NCBI RefSeq assembly: GCF_029962835.1
Contig: NC_080584.1
Location: forward strand, 83,976,862 to 84,040,861
Direction of reading: 5' to 3'
From: Magnolia sinica
Taxonomy: Eukaryota; Streptophyta; Magnoliopsida; Magnoliales; Magnoliaceae
DNA: 64,000 bases
The notes beneath the pieces are model-generated. The model was not told where the DNA came from, made no database searches, and saw only the letters and a program-made list of their open reading frames with translations. Position numbers and translations under genes: made by a program. This document shows, one piece after another, positions 1-11,531 of this stretch; position 1 is the first letter of the stretch; each line of letters starts with the position of its first letter.

Positions 1-193
1 TGTGCAGTGGTGTGCAGAGGTGGACTGAATATTGATTTACAAGTTTGCAGGATGCTGGTTGATAATAACTGGTTTACAAGTCTGCAGGATGTTGGTTGAA
101 AATAACTGGTGCATGATTCTTTAATCAGATATTCTATGTTATGAAACATATCTTGAAAGTGTGTTTTGTCACTAATTTGACAAAGGGGGAGAT
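1..193 (+). mobile_element. 3' internal end of a Sirevirus-like Ty1/copia fossil
   Basis: The sequence leads into a purine-rich tract (CAAAGGGGGAGAT, 181-193) directly followed by TGTAAGTGCC. This is the usual arrangement of polypurine tract and LTR start in Sirevirus-type copia elements. Positions 36-109 hold two tandem 37-bp units starting TTTACAAG. No coding domain is visible in this short piece. The family name rests on the PPT/LTR junction style and on the palindrome array in the following LTR, not on a protein domain. Confidence 0.55.
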
Positions 194-1440
194 TGTAAGT
201 GCCATAGTTTATATCCCTTTGTGTTGTCAAATTTGTGGTGCCAAAGACAATGTTATGAAGCTTGCATCTGTGAAGAACAATGTTCTACTCAAGATCAACT
301 TAGGGTGACAAGCACTGTTCACAAGTCAAGACTCGAGAAAGTGAGTCAAACTCCATTACTTTCAAAGGTCACTCGTCTCTAAAGTTTCAATGTCCTTACT
401 TCACTATTGAGGTATGACTGACCTTAGGTTGACCTTTAGAGCAGGTCATTTTAGATACATAATTCATATATTTTTTATAAGTGAGTTTGGTCTATTCTAA
501 GACTAGTCTTGGACTTTGTTCGACTAGTCCTAACACTGCTTCGACCTGTCTAAGAAATTTCTTGATCAGTTGTAAGTTTGTTACAAAAATCAGAAATTTT
601 CTGTTAGGCTTCGACTAGTCCTGGGGACTGTTCGACCAGTCGTAGGAACAGTGTCGACTGCATCTTCGACCAGTCGTAGACCTACGACTTAATGTACAGT
701 GCTAAAGAGTGACCTGCTTCGACCAGTCGTGAGAGCCTACGACCAGTCGTAGGAGACCCACGACCAGTCATAGACCACCTACGACTAGTCGTAAAATTGT
801 CAAATCTTATCGCGCCTGAATTTTTTCAAATCTGTTGGTTCTACAATCAGTCGTAGAGGTCCTTAGACTAGTCGAAGGTGTGATTTGCTCATTTATAAAT
901 AGAGCACAAATCTCAGAATAAAACATGAACTTTAAGCTAAATTAATTCGGTCTTCTGAGAGATAAGTCGGTGCTCCATATAAGCTAAGTGTGCATATTTA
1001 ATATTATCTTTCTTTAGCTTTCTTAATTGATTTTGTTTCTTGCATTCCAATCTAATCTGAAAAGAGGAATTGTTGTTTTCCTTTTTCTGGAATCAAAATC
1101 AATTAGAGCTAGCCCTTTTGTTTAATTTAAAATCTATTAGAACCTAGAACCATTATAAAGTGAGTATTGGACATTGAACTTTGACATTCAAATCTCTACT
1201 CCGACTTGGTTCTTCTGGGCTGCTACAACGAAGGAGAAAATCAGGTATTTTACAATTTGTGTAATTTACATTGTTTGGTTTTGTTTAAGGTTAAGCCAGA
1301 AAAATCTCAAAGTTGTTGGTTATCTGAGGAGAACTAGAAAACTCAGAAGTGAGGGTTTTTAAATTGTGTAAGTCCTTTGAAAAAGACATGATTGTGAAGG
1401 TTTTGGGTGAACCTGTGAAAACCTATTTGATAGTGAACGC
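194..1440 (+). mobile_element. Truncated LTR of a Sirevirus-like Ty1/copia fossil
   Basis: The LTR starts with TG at 194, right after the polypurine tract. A TATA box (TATAAATAGAG, 894-904) marks the probable core promoter. Between about 501 and 877 lie around eleven copies of a short motif of the form GACYAGTCGTAGG, many containing the palindrome CGACTAGTCG. Arrays of short palindromic repeats upstream of the promoter are known in Sirevirus LTRs. The LTR stops without a clear CA end or primer-binding site where Athila leader sequence begins at about 1,441, so its 3' end is missing. Confidence 0.6.
501..877 (+). repeat. Array of short palindromic motifs upstream of an LTR TATA box
   Basis: About eleven irregularly spaced copies of GAC(C/T)AGTCGTAGG or close variants are visible, near 501, 521, 610, 630, 667, 721, 740, 761, 782, 846 and 867. 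The core CGACTAGTCG is a perfect 10-bp palindrome in several copies. The array ends just before the TATA box at 894. Known Sirevirus LTRs carry comparable palindromes; a role as a transcription-factor binding array is inference. Confidence 0.75.
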
Positions 1441-1774
1441 TAAAATAAATTAAGAAACAAAATTAGATTCTAAAAGTGTCAGAATTAGAAAGTTACTAAA
1501 ATAAAACAAAAATAGAAAGTTAATTTCTAAGAAGGGAAAGAAATAACCCTAATTCTAAAAATATGAAAAAGTAGAGAGATTAGGAAGGAATTACCAATTT
1601 AGAAACTTATGTCCAGATCCTATAAAACAGGAAATAAATTAGTTTTGAACTCAAATAAAAATAAATAAATAAATAAAAACTAAGGTTAGTAAAATCCTAA
1701 TCTTAAACTAATCCTAAAACCAATTAACTTCAGAGAATCACAACCGTCAGTCCCCGGCAACGGCGCCAAAAACT
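1441..1774 (-). mobile_element. Leader and primer-binding-site piece of a second Athila-like unit
   Basis: These 334 bp match the leader of the neighbouring Athila-like element (11,198-11,531) almost base for base; by eye I count one substitution. The piece includes a primer-binding site (complement of 1751-1768) and lies outside the left LTR, where flanking DNA would be expected. In element orientation the order is LTR, internal region, LTR, primer-binding site, leader, which indicates a partial tandem unit. It is truncated at about 1,441 against the copia LTR. Confidence 0.85.
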
Positions 1775-4172
1775 TGTTCACTCCCCAAGTATAGGGTTGT
1801 GATGTAGTAATAAACTCGGTAAGACCGAGGTCGAATCCACAGGGACTGATACCTGTACGTTTCCTGAAACCAAGTAGAACTAGAACTAGACTAAGATATG
1901 ATCTAACCAAATAGAAATTTAAGGAATAATGGTGGAATAATTATCTAAAGCTTTAAGGAATTCAGAGGAAGGAAACTAGGGATTCAGAGGATCCACTTGT
2001 AGAGATCAGGGAGATCTTATGCCTGCATCAAGGATTACAGAATTCAAACCGAACTTACTTGATTTGGTTTTCAAGAGATGAAAGGTATATGAATTAGAAT
2101 GGATTCCATCATCTAACCATGCCCAGGAGACACAGCAAACAACAGGATTAAACTAATTACCAACCAATCAACAATGTATGAAGATCAGGAAGGTACTATC
2201 ATCCTACCATGCCCATGGGACAATGATGAACAACAGGGCTTCTTGACTTCATAAATATAAAAAGAGGAAAGAAATATTTAAAGCCATTGCAAACCCATTG
2301 TAATTTCAGTCACAACAGACCATTAAAGACTGATAAAAATATTCCTTATAATAATCAACTAAATCAAATTAAGTTCAGAAATTTTAAATTAAATGCATTG
2401 AATAAACTCTCCCATCTCGCTACAGGCTTCACCTCTTAGCCCTAGCTAAGAGGTTTAGCCACACATGACTGGGCTAACAAAAACAACAAAATAAAAAATA
2501 AAAAGGAAAAGAAGAGAATAAGAAGGAAAAAGAGAAAACCCACTCCACGTCCAGCCTTTCTTCAACCGTCCAAAACTCCAACTCCTCCGCTGTTTCACGT
2601 CTCAGCCATGTCCAGCAGCAACCATGTTCGGCAGCAGCCTCCCTTCTGCTCCCCTTCCCTCTCTGTTTCTCTTTCTTAAACCCAGACCCACGACCGAGCA
2701 CCAGCAGCCAAACTCCTTCCCAAAACACCTTCCACGTCCAAAGCCTCTCCCTCTTATGCAGCTGTCCGCCTCTGCTCCTCTCCATTCGCAGTAGACTCCT
2801 GGTGGGACTCTGCCCATCTTGCGTTAGTGAGCTGCTGGGACACAAGATCAGCTATCGACTTTCTCAGACGTTCGCAGAACGTAACTGTGCATCCTGTTTT
2901 GCGCTGATGGTTGGTGCGGCCCAAGATCGGGACTGGCCAGGAAATCCCATCCATCCATTGAACTTTCCATGAAATCTTGGCTCAGACGGTGAAATTTCAA
3001 GAGAAGTTTTGCGGTAGATGCAGAGATCCGATGTTTTCTTTTCCCGCTGTTTGTCCGCTGTTTAAACAATCCAAACTGATGTCAAACTGTTTTTTGCAAT
3101 TTTTCCACCTAGGTGATGGTTACAAGCCTCTTTGGAATCCACTAGACGGTTTAGATTGAACCGATCACCTCAGTGGGTGGCCCATAAGAATCCACCGCAG
3201 GCTCTGTTGCGAAACAGAGCCTGCGCGTTTGAGCGCTGTGATGGTCGGTGGACCCCACAGTGATGTATTTTGAGAAATTCATTCCATCCACTAGGTTCAG
3301 GACGAAAAACCCTCCGGAAATAAGTATTTTTTGGAGAGAATCGGTGTTGTCCACAAGTTTGCTTACTCCGCCGTCCATCTGACGTTTAACAGGTACTCTG
3401 CCTTTGTGTGTGTGCATGGGCCAAAAAGGAAAGCTAGGCGACAGTGTTGGTCACCTTTCAGAGCATATGGACGGTTCTGATCATCGAAAACTGCGATTGA
3501 TGGGGCCCACTACGTGAAAACGGACGAACAGCGTCCGCCCGCTGTCTCTGTTGAGGAGATGGATCGGGTCAGCGCCTGCTGACCGGTCCAGTTCTTCCGG
3601 TGCACAGCGAGTGTGCGTGCGCTGGATGTGCACGCCACTCAAGGTGGGGTCTACTTGGATGTATATGCGAGATTTGTTTCGTTCATCTCTTTTCTCATAT
3701 CCTTTTAATCGTGGAGAGCGAAGTTGAGGCACATCCGGATAGCAAGTGGGCCCCAAATCACGGCTTTAGTGGCTAAAGTGTCTATTGAGCCACTTCCACA
3801 GGGATCCGGGAGCTGAGATTCGACATGTACGGTTCGTTTATGGTCCTCAGGCCATGTATGAAGTTTTGAGTTGAAAGAATGGAGGGAAGCTTGTGATCTT
3901 GCTTTCTGGACGTCTTCCAAGCCGCTTGAGTTTCAGTTTCTTGATTTTTGCAGATCCCTGGCATGTAATTCCGTTGATCTTGGTCCCTTGGAGTCCTTCC
4001 CTTGCCTTGATGCATTCTGAATGTTAAATCCATGCTCTCAGTACCTTTTCCCAGTCCAAGCTCGTAAATACGCCCTGCAACACAAACACAATTAGATTAG
4101 CCATTAAACGGTATTATGTTTGTAGATCCAAGTAATAACTGGGGTCTAATATGCAATATTTGACCCTCAACA
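1775..4172 (-). repeat. 3' LTR of the Athila-like element (left copy)
   Basis: The LTR begins TGTTCACTCC on the plus strand and ends CCTCAACA, giving TGTTGAGG at its 5' end in element orientation. The purine-rich tract TTGGGGGTTG (complement of 4,173 onwards) adjoins that end. By eye it differs from the right LTR at about 45-50 positions plus one rearranged stretch near 2,380. Several short open frames inside it are repeated in the other LTR and are not genes. Confidence 0.9.
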
Positions 4173-5489
4173 CAACCCCCAACCAGCATTTTGCTAGTCC
4201 CGAGCAAAGTATGCGAAAAATAAGTCGAGAATTATAGGACAATCTCTATGAACTCAAGTGATTTTTGAAAAGCAATCTAGATACGAAAATTCTAAGATGC
4301 ATGACTGTTGGGCATTACTTCCTCCTGGAATCAAGCACAAAATAAATTTCATAATCAAGTTTAAAGTATTTATGCATTAATTAGAACAATTCTAAACAAT
4401 GAGTATCATGAGTGTATAATAAAATCTCGGCTTATCATCATTAAGAAATCCAATGGATAATTTTTATGATAACATTGATAATCAAAACAGTATTTAGGAC
4501 ACTCAAAACTTAAACCAGAATTTGCCTTTCAGTTCTTTTTTTTTTTTTTCCGAGGGAGAGGAGAATTGAATCCACACCTATAGGGAGCAAACCTATGGTG
4601 AAAATTATTCGCCTAACCTTTTCCAAAGGTATCTCTCTCTCCTTTTTCTTTCTTTTTTTCTTTCAAATTTTCCAAGCTGGTTCCTTACATGCTTAGTGAT
4701 TACCAAGTTAACCCTTTAATATCAAACTGAAATCTTAATGTGAAAGCGAGATGTGACATGTGAACTCATAACTCAATCAATGTTTAAAACTTCCAATTAT
4801 AGATTAATACTTCAAACTTCACTGTGAAATCTAATATAATAGATAACTGAATCTAAGAGTCATAAATTACCAACTTCACTTATCTTGTAATTTTAAATCC
4901 AAGATGGTTATTAAAATCACTTCAAATTCATCAAAATGTCAGAAAATTTTTAAAATTTTCACAACTTTTGTACAAGACCAAGAAAATGCTGATTAGGTGA
5001 CCTAATCTCCCACCCCCAACCTAAAATCTACATTGTCCTCAATGTAAAAAGAAATAGACATGCAATGCACATGAGACAACAGAAAAATAAGAGTGATGGA
5101 AAGATAGTACCTGAATGAAAGAATCAAGAGGCTTTTCAAAGATTTCTACGTAAGAGCGGTCAGCACAAGAGAGAAACCAACAAATAAAATAACAAAAATA
5201 CAATCCTACCTATACCACTTTCGCAGGTGCTCTCGATTGCATTTAGCGTATGCAACAAGCCTTTAAACCCCTAGGTTACCCCTAGTGGACGAGTTGTAGT
5301 CTCGTGAGGGTTTGCAGCAATGTTACCCACAAACATTGAACTAACTAATGATAAAAATGAAATGAAATGAAGAGCTGGGTTGCCTCCCAGGAGCGCTAAG
5401 TTTACCGTCTTCAGCCAGACAAATAAAGTAACTACCCTAGTCCTAAGAAAACAGGAAACCTATCTATACCTCCATCAGACTAGGAGATT

Positions 5490-8400
5490 AATCCTGGTAA
5501 ACAGGATCAGTTAGAGGCATGGACATGTCCTCTGAATCAAATTTCTCGACAAATGGTTTTAATCGATGGCCATTGACTTTAAACTCCTTGCCATTGTCGG
5601 GATCTCTTATCTCAACGGCCCCATGAGGAAAAACAGTAACAACAATGTAAGGGCCGGTCCAACGAGATCGAAGCTTACCCGGAAAGAGATGTAATCGAGA
5701 ATTGTACAAAAGGACCTTCTAACCAGGCGTGAATGATTTTCGCAAAATGTGTTGGTCATGAAATGTTTTCATCTTGTCCTTGTAAATTCTCGAATTATCG
5801 TACGCATCATTCCAGATTTCTTCAAGTTCATTCAATTGAAGTTTGCGTAGCGAGCCAGCGTTGTCCAGATTGAAATTAAGATTTTTGATCGCCCAGTACG
5901 CTTTATGTTCCAGCTCCACAGGCAAGTGACAAGCCTTCCCATAGACAAGTCTAAAGGGAGACATTCTAATAGGAGTTTTAAATGCAGTACGGTATGCCCA
6001 TAAGGCATCGGTCAATCGGATTGACCAATCCTTACGATCTGGGTTAACCGTCTTCTCCAAAATGTGTTTGATCTCCCTATTGAAAATCTCAGCTTGTCCA
6101 CTTGTCTGAGGATGGTATGGGGTGCTTACCTTATGAGAGATACCGTATTTCTTCATTAAACTCTCAAATGGTTTATTACAGAAGTGTGAGCCCTCATCAC
6201 TAATGATGGCTCGAGGTGTTCCGAATCGAGAAAGAATGTTTTCTTTTAGGAATTTAATGACCGTGCGATGGTCATTCTTTCGACACGGAATCGCTTCAAC
6301 CCATTTAGTGACATAATCCACGGCGAGCAAAATGTACAGATTTCCAAACGATTGGGGGAATGGTCCCATGAAATCGATGCCCCAGCAATCAAATGCTTCA
6401 ATGATAAGGACGGGATTCAAAGGCATCATATTTTGTTGGGACAATGCTCCCAATTTCTGACAACGCTCACAAGCTTTGCAAAACTCATGAGTGTCCCTAA
6501 ACATAGTGGGCCAAGAAAGCCACATCAGAATCTTGGCCGTGGTCTTTTTAGCGAAAAGTGACCACCACAGCCTGAGAGTGACAAAAGGATGGTGGGCAAT
6601 ATTTCGCCGTACACATCTCCTTAGGATTTGGTCTGGGCAATATTTAAATAAATAAGGATCATCCCAGAAAAAGTTGTGCACCTCGGTGAAAAATTTCTTC
6701 TTATCTTGCGCAGTCCACTGTGTTGGTATGGCACCTGTAGCAAGATAATTAGCAATATCAGTGAACCAAGGTGAATGGGAAACTCTGAACAGTTGTTCAT
6801 CAGGGAACATATCATTGATATGGGTCGCCCCAAGGGAATCAGTGGTATTAAGGCGAGAAAGGTGATCGGCCACTACGTTCTCTACTCCCTTTTTTATCTT
6901 TAATTTCCAAATCAAATTCTTGGAGTAGAAGGATCCATCGTATCAAACGGGGCTTAGAATCATTCTTAGAAAGAAGATACTTAAGTGCCGCATGATTTGT
7001 GTAGATAATGATTTTGGATCCGATCAAGTAGGACCTAAATTTGTCCAAGGTGAACACTACAGCTAAGAGTTCCTTTTCCGTAGTCGAGTAGTTTACCTGG
7101 GCAGAATTTAAAGTTCTACTTGCGTAATGAATGATGTAGGGCCGCTTATCTTTTCTCTGGCCTAGGACCGCTCCAAGAGCATAATCAGAAGCGTCGCACA
7201 TAAGCTCAAAAGGAAGGCTCCAGTCGGGTGGCTGCATGATAGGTGCAGTGGTTAACGTGCCCTTAAGCTTGGTGAAAGCTTCCTGGCACTGCTCAGTCCA
7301 CTCGTACGGAGCATCCTTTTGAAGAAGATTACATAAAGGACGAGAGAGAAGACTAAAGTCCTTTATGAATCGCCTGTAAAATCCTGCGTGTCTTAAGAAG
7401 GATCGCACGTCTCTGATGTTCTTGGGTGGAGGTAGGTTAGAGATAAGATCGATTTTTGCCTTATTTACCTCGATTCCCTTGGACGAAATGATATGCCCAA
7501 GGACAATTCCCTTCTGAACCAAGAAATGACACTTCTCCCAATTAAGTACCAAGTTCTTTTCTTCACATCTTTTCAACACACATTTAAGACTTTTCAAGCA
7601 CTTGCTGAAAGATGGACCGTAAACAGAGAAATCGTCCATGAAGACCTCTAGATATTGCCCTACCATATCAGAAAAGATACTAAGCATACATCGCTGAAAG
7701 GTGGCAGAGGCATTACATAGTCCGAATGGCATCCTTCGATAAGCAAAGGTGCCACAGGGACATGTAAATGTGGTCTTTTCCTGGTCTTCAGGCGCTATCT
7801 CTATCTGGTTGTAGCCCGAATACCCGTCAAGGAAACTGTAATAGGAATGACCGGCTAACCTTTCCAGGATCTGATCAATGAATGGTAAAGGAAAGTGGTC
7901 TTTCCTCATGCGGTATTCAACTTCCTGTAGTCAATGCACATTCTCCAACCAGTAGTGACTCTAGTTGGCACGAGTTCATTATTAGCATTGGCTACGATGG
8001 TGATTCCGGACTTCTTAGGGACCACTTGAGTTGGACTCACCCATTGACTATCAGATATAGGGTATATAATACCCACGTCTAGTAGTTTAAGAACCTCGGC
8101 TTTAACCACTTCCTTCATGTTTGGATTTAGTCTACGTTGTGGTTGCCGAGCGGTTTTTGTATTATCCTCAAGATATATGTGGTGAGTACAAATCGAGGGA
8201 TCGATTCCTTTGAGGTCCGCTATCGTCCATCCCAGGGCTCCTTTATGCTCAATGAGAGTAGATATAAGCATACTCTCCTGTTCTTTCTCCAGGTGGGCAG
8301 AGATCACCACCGGGTATGTCTCATCTTGACCCAAATATGCATATTTCAAATCAGAGGGCAAAGGTTTTAGGTCAAGCTTCGGCGGCTTGAGGTTAGACGT

Positions 8401-8930
8401 AGAGGCACTACATCAGTTTGTGGTAATTCTTTAAATTGTGGCCTCCATCGGTTAACTTCAAGTACCGGTGCAGTATCAAGCAAGACGCACGTCTCCCTAA
8501 TCATGTCATCATCAAAATCATGGGAGTGGGCCAGACACATCTCTAGATGGTCGGAGGATAAGGTCAGAGGTGTCGTATCTTCCACGAAAGAGTCAATCAT
8601 GTTAATGTCGTGGAAATCGTCATCATCCTCTGAGTTGCTGCCGTTATTGAAAAAAATGTTTGATTCCAATGTCAAATTTCCAAAAGACATAGTCATGATA
8701 CCATTCCTGCAATTGATAATTGCATTTGACGTGGCGAGGAATGGGCGACCAAGAATGACGGGAATCTGAGTGCTCATGTTATTGATGGGTTCGGTGTCCA
8801 GGATGATAAAATCTACAGGGTAGTAAAATCTATCGACCTGGACTAACACATCTTCAATTATCCCTCTTGGTACACGAACAGAGCGATCAACAAGTTGTAG
8901 TGTGGTTAGGGTGGGTTTTAATTCACCCAA
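5490..8930 (-). mobile_element. pol region of the Athila-like fossil (PR, RT, RNase H, INT)
   Basis: In element order there is an aspartic-protease-like segment (VILGRPFLATSNAIINCRNG), a reverse transcriptase with the FMDDF catalytic signature, an RNase H segment ([10 protein letters not shown]) and an integrase with an HHCC-like region and the [10 protein letters not shown] and ISDEGSHF core signatures. A short SH3-like C-terminal stretch ([11 protein letters not shown]) follows. The region is broken in several places and should be read as a fossil. Confidence 0.85.
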
Positions 8931-9059
8931 ACCTAACTGTTTGTATATCGAGTAGGGAATCAGATTGACGCTCGCTCCTAAGTCAAGAAGTGCGTGATCA
9001 ATTCAATGGTTCCTGATTACACATGATATGGTTGGGCTACCGGGATCCTTGAATTTCTA

Positions 9060-10870
9060 CGGCACGTCTTGCTTCAGGATGGCACTCACTTTCTCAGTCA
9101 AGAAGATTTTCTTTTGAATAATTTTCCGTCGCTTGGTCGTGCATAAGTCTTTTAGGAATTTGGCATATGAAGGTATTTGTTTAACGACATCAAGTAGAGG
9201 AATGTTGACTTTCACCTGTTTCAACACCTCTAGGATATCCTGAGAGTTAGAGAGAGGTTTTGGTGAAACCAACCGTTGGGGGAATGGAGCAACTGGCTTC
9301 TCTAGAAGTTTCGGTTCTACTTTTTGTGGGGCATCACCGGATCCATCATTGTTGTCCTCTTTTGGTTCTTGAGGCTTTTCGGGCCTAACCGGAAGAGTTT
9401 TATCAATGATCTTCCCACTCCTAAGAGTGGTGATGGATTTAGCATGCCCCATCTGATTTGAAGAGCTGGGATCATTATTCTCGTATCGCGGTTTAGGATT
9501 GGGGAGAGGTTGTGCAGGAAGCATCCCCTTTTCTATAACCGTCATATGAGAATCTATCTTTTGCATAAAATCTGTAATTCCTCGCATTGCCTGAGCCAGC
9601 TCTTGTATGGGATTTTGAATCGGTTCCTCTTGAGGTTTCAATTGATTTGGATTTTGATTGAAGAAACCTGGAGGAGTCGCCGTTTGTCCATTTCTCCAAC
9701 TGAAGTTTAGATGATTTTTTCAGCCAGGATTGTATGTGTTAGAGTTAGGTCCAGTAAAAGGTCTTTGATAATTATTTACGGCATTGGCTTGTTCATTCAA
9801 CACTCCTCGAAAGGCAGGTATTGTAGGACAGTTTTCAGTTGTGTGAATGTTGCAATCACAGATGCCGCAAACAATTTCATTGACCTTATCCTTCTTTCCT
9901 TCCATGGCCTCAACTTTCCTTATGAGCGTAGTCACTTTATACTTGAGATCATCCTCTTCTTTCAAGAGATATAATCCACCTTTCTCCTTTAATTGAGTCG
10001 GCCTAGACGTGGTGTTCGCCATTGGGTAATAGTCCCATGATTGTGTTTTTTCAGCGAGACTATCGAGGTAATCCCATACCTCGTCAACATCTTTATTAAT
10101 GAATTCTCCATTACACATTGTCTCGACCATTTGGCGCATGAAAGATGTCACTCATAGAAAAATTTGTAATGCACCACGTTTCAAATCCGTGTTGTGGGCA
10201 TGAATCGACCAAATCTTTGAACCTTTCCCAACATTGGAAGAATGTTTCATCTTCCTTTGGGCAAAGTTCATGATCGCTTTCCGAGGGTAATCGTTTTATG
10301 ATGTGGGAAGAATTTTTTATGAATTCCCTCTGCTGTCGCTCCATGTGCCAATGGATCTAGGACGCAGTGAATGTAACCACGTCTTAGCTTTCTCTTTTAA
10401 GGAAAAAGGAAAGAGTTTCAGCCTAATTGTATCCTCAGATACATTAGGAAAACATAATGTAGCTATAATCTCATCGAACTCTTTCAAATGTAAATATAGA
10501 CTTTCTGATTCAAGTCCATGGAATTTGGGAATGAGTTGGATAACTCCTGGCTTGATGTCCATTTGTCCTGTGTTTTCAGGAAAAATCATGCATGAGGGCA
10601 TACTCACTCCCGCCGGTTGCAGATAATCTCGTAAAGTACGAGGCGGGGGTGCCTGTTGCACCTCATTTTCATCTTGGGTATCCTCCACCCTGGGTGGAAG
10701 TGGAGGAGGTTGGTCTTCAGCCATAACATCAGTTAACTCAGGGGATTTCGAGCAGTATCTAGTCCTGCGATGGATAGTGAACCCCTCAACCAATCCTCCT
10801 TCAGTCAAGAGACGTCGAGTGTCGTCACGGGCCCACTTGGGCATGAAAACACTCGCAGCCCTCAATTAAA
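9060..10870 (-). mobile_element. gag region of the Athila-like fossil
   Basis: Broken coding sequence resembling the Athila/Tat-type gag lies here. Typical signatures include LIPKFHGLESESLYLHLKEF and, further on, an FPFSLKEKAKTWL stretch followed by a zinc-knuckle-like C-x2-C region near CGICDCNIHTTENC. It adjoins the leader at its 5' side and the protease region at its 3' side. It is not intact. Confidence 0.85.
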
Positions 10871-11507
10871 AGCCTAATCCTAAGAAAGGAAAAGAAAATC
10901 TAGAAAGAAAGAGAGAGTTGGAAAGAAATTACCAAATTGGAGTCCTGAGTTAAAACCTGCAAAATAAAATAAAATAAATTAGATTCTAAGAGAAGAGGAA
11001 CAACCCTTTAAAATAAAGGTAGTAGTAAACTGATTTCTTAAAAGGAAGTGGAAACTTCTAAAATAAAATAGGAAAGTCCTAGAAAGTAAATTACTAAAAG
11101 AGAACTGAAAAATAGAAAGTAGGGAAAGAGTGTACCGAATTAGAGATTTCTATCTTAAAGGCCAACAAAATAGGAAGGTTAGTTTCTAAAGAATTCTAAA
11201 AATAAATTAAGAAACAAAATTAGATTCTAAAAGTGTCAGAATTAGAAAGTTACTAAAATAAAACAAAAATAGAAAGTTAATTTCTAAGAAGGGAAAGAAA
11301 TAACCCTAATTCTAAAAATATGAAAAAGTAGAGAGATTAGGAAGGAATTACCAATTTAGAAACTTATGTCCAGATCCTATAAAACAGGAAATAAGTTAGT
11401 TTTGAACTCAAATAAAAATAAATAAATAAATAAAAACTAAGGTTAGTAAAATCCTAATCTTAAACTAATCCTAAAACCAATTAACTTCAGAGAATCACAA
11501 CCGTCAG

Positions 11508-11525
11508 TCCCCGGCAACGGCGCCA
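11508..11525 (-). promoter_or_regulatory. Primer-binding site matching tRNA-Asp
   Basis: On the minus strand the sequence TGGCGCCGTTGCCGGGGA follows the LTR after the spacer AGTTTT. It is complementary to the 3' end of plant tRNA-Asp (GUC), including the CCA. A second copy lies at 1751-1768 beside the left LTR. It is not a tRNA gene: only the acceptor and T-arm 3' side is matched. Confidence 0.85.
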
Positions 11526-11531
11526 AAAACT

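Noticed and set aside
501-877. CRISPR-like repeated motif
   Set aside because: Spacing is irregular, units are only 10-13 bp and the array sits in an LTR of a plant retrotransposon. There are no cas genes and the setting is eukaryotic.
1751-1768. tRNA-Asp gene
   Set aside because: Only the 3' 18 bases match. No anticodon or D arm precedes it; it is the retrotransposon primer-binding site.
1810-1850. Pol III promoter or SINE from the GGTCGAATCC motif
   Set aside because: A B-box-like match without an A box at proper spacing or a SINE tail. It is part of an LTR.
2474-3920. Several overlapping minus-strand open frames of 70-120 codons
   Set aside because: They lie inside the Athila LTR and recur at 12,358-13,789 only because the LTR is repeated. 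No domain is recognisable and the frames shift between copies.
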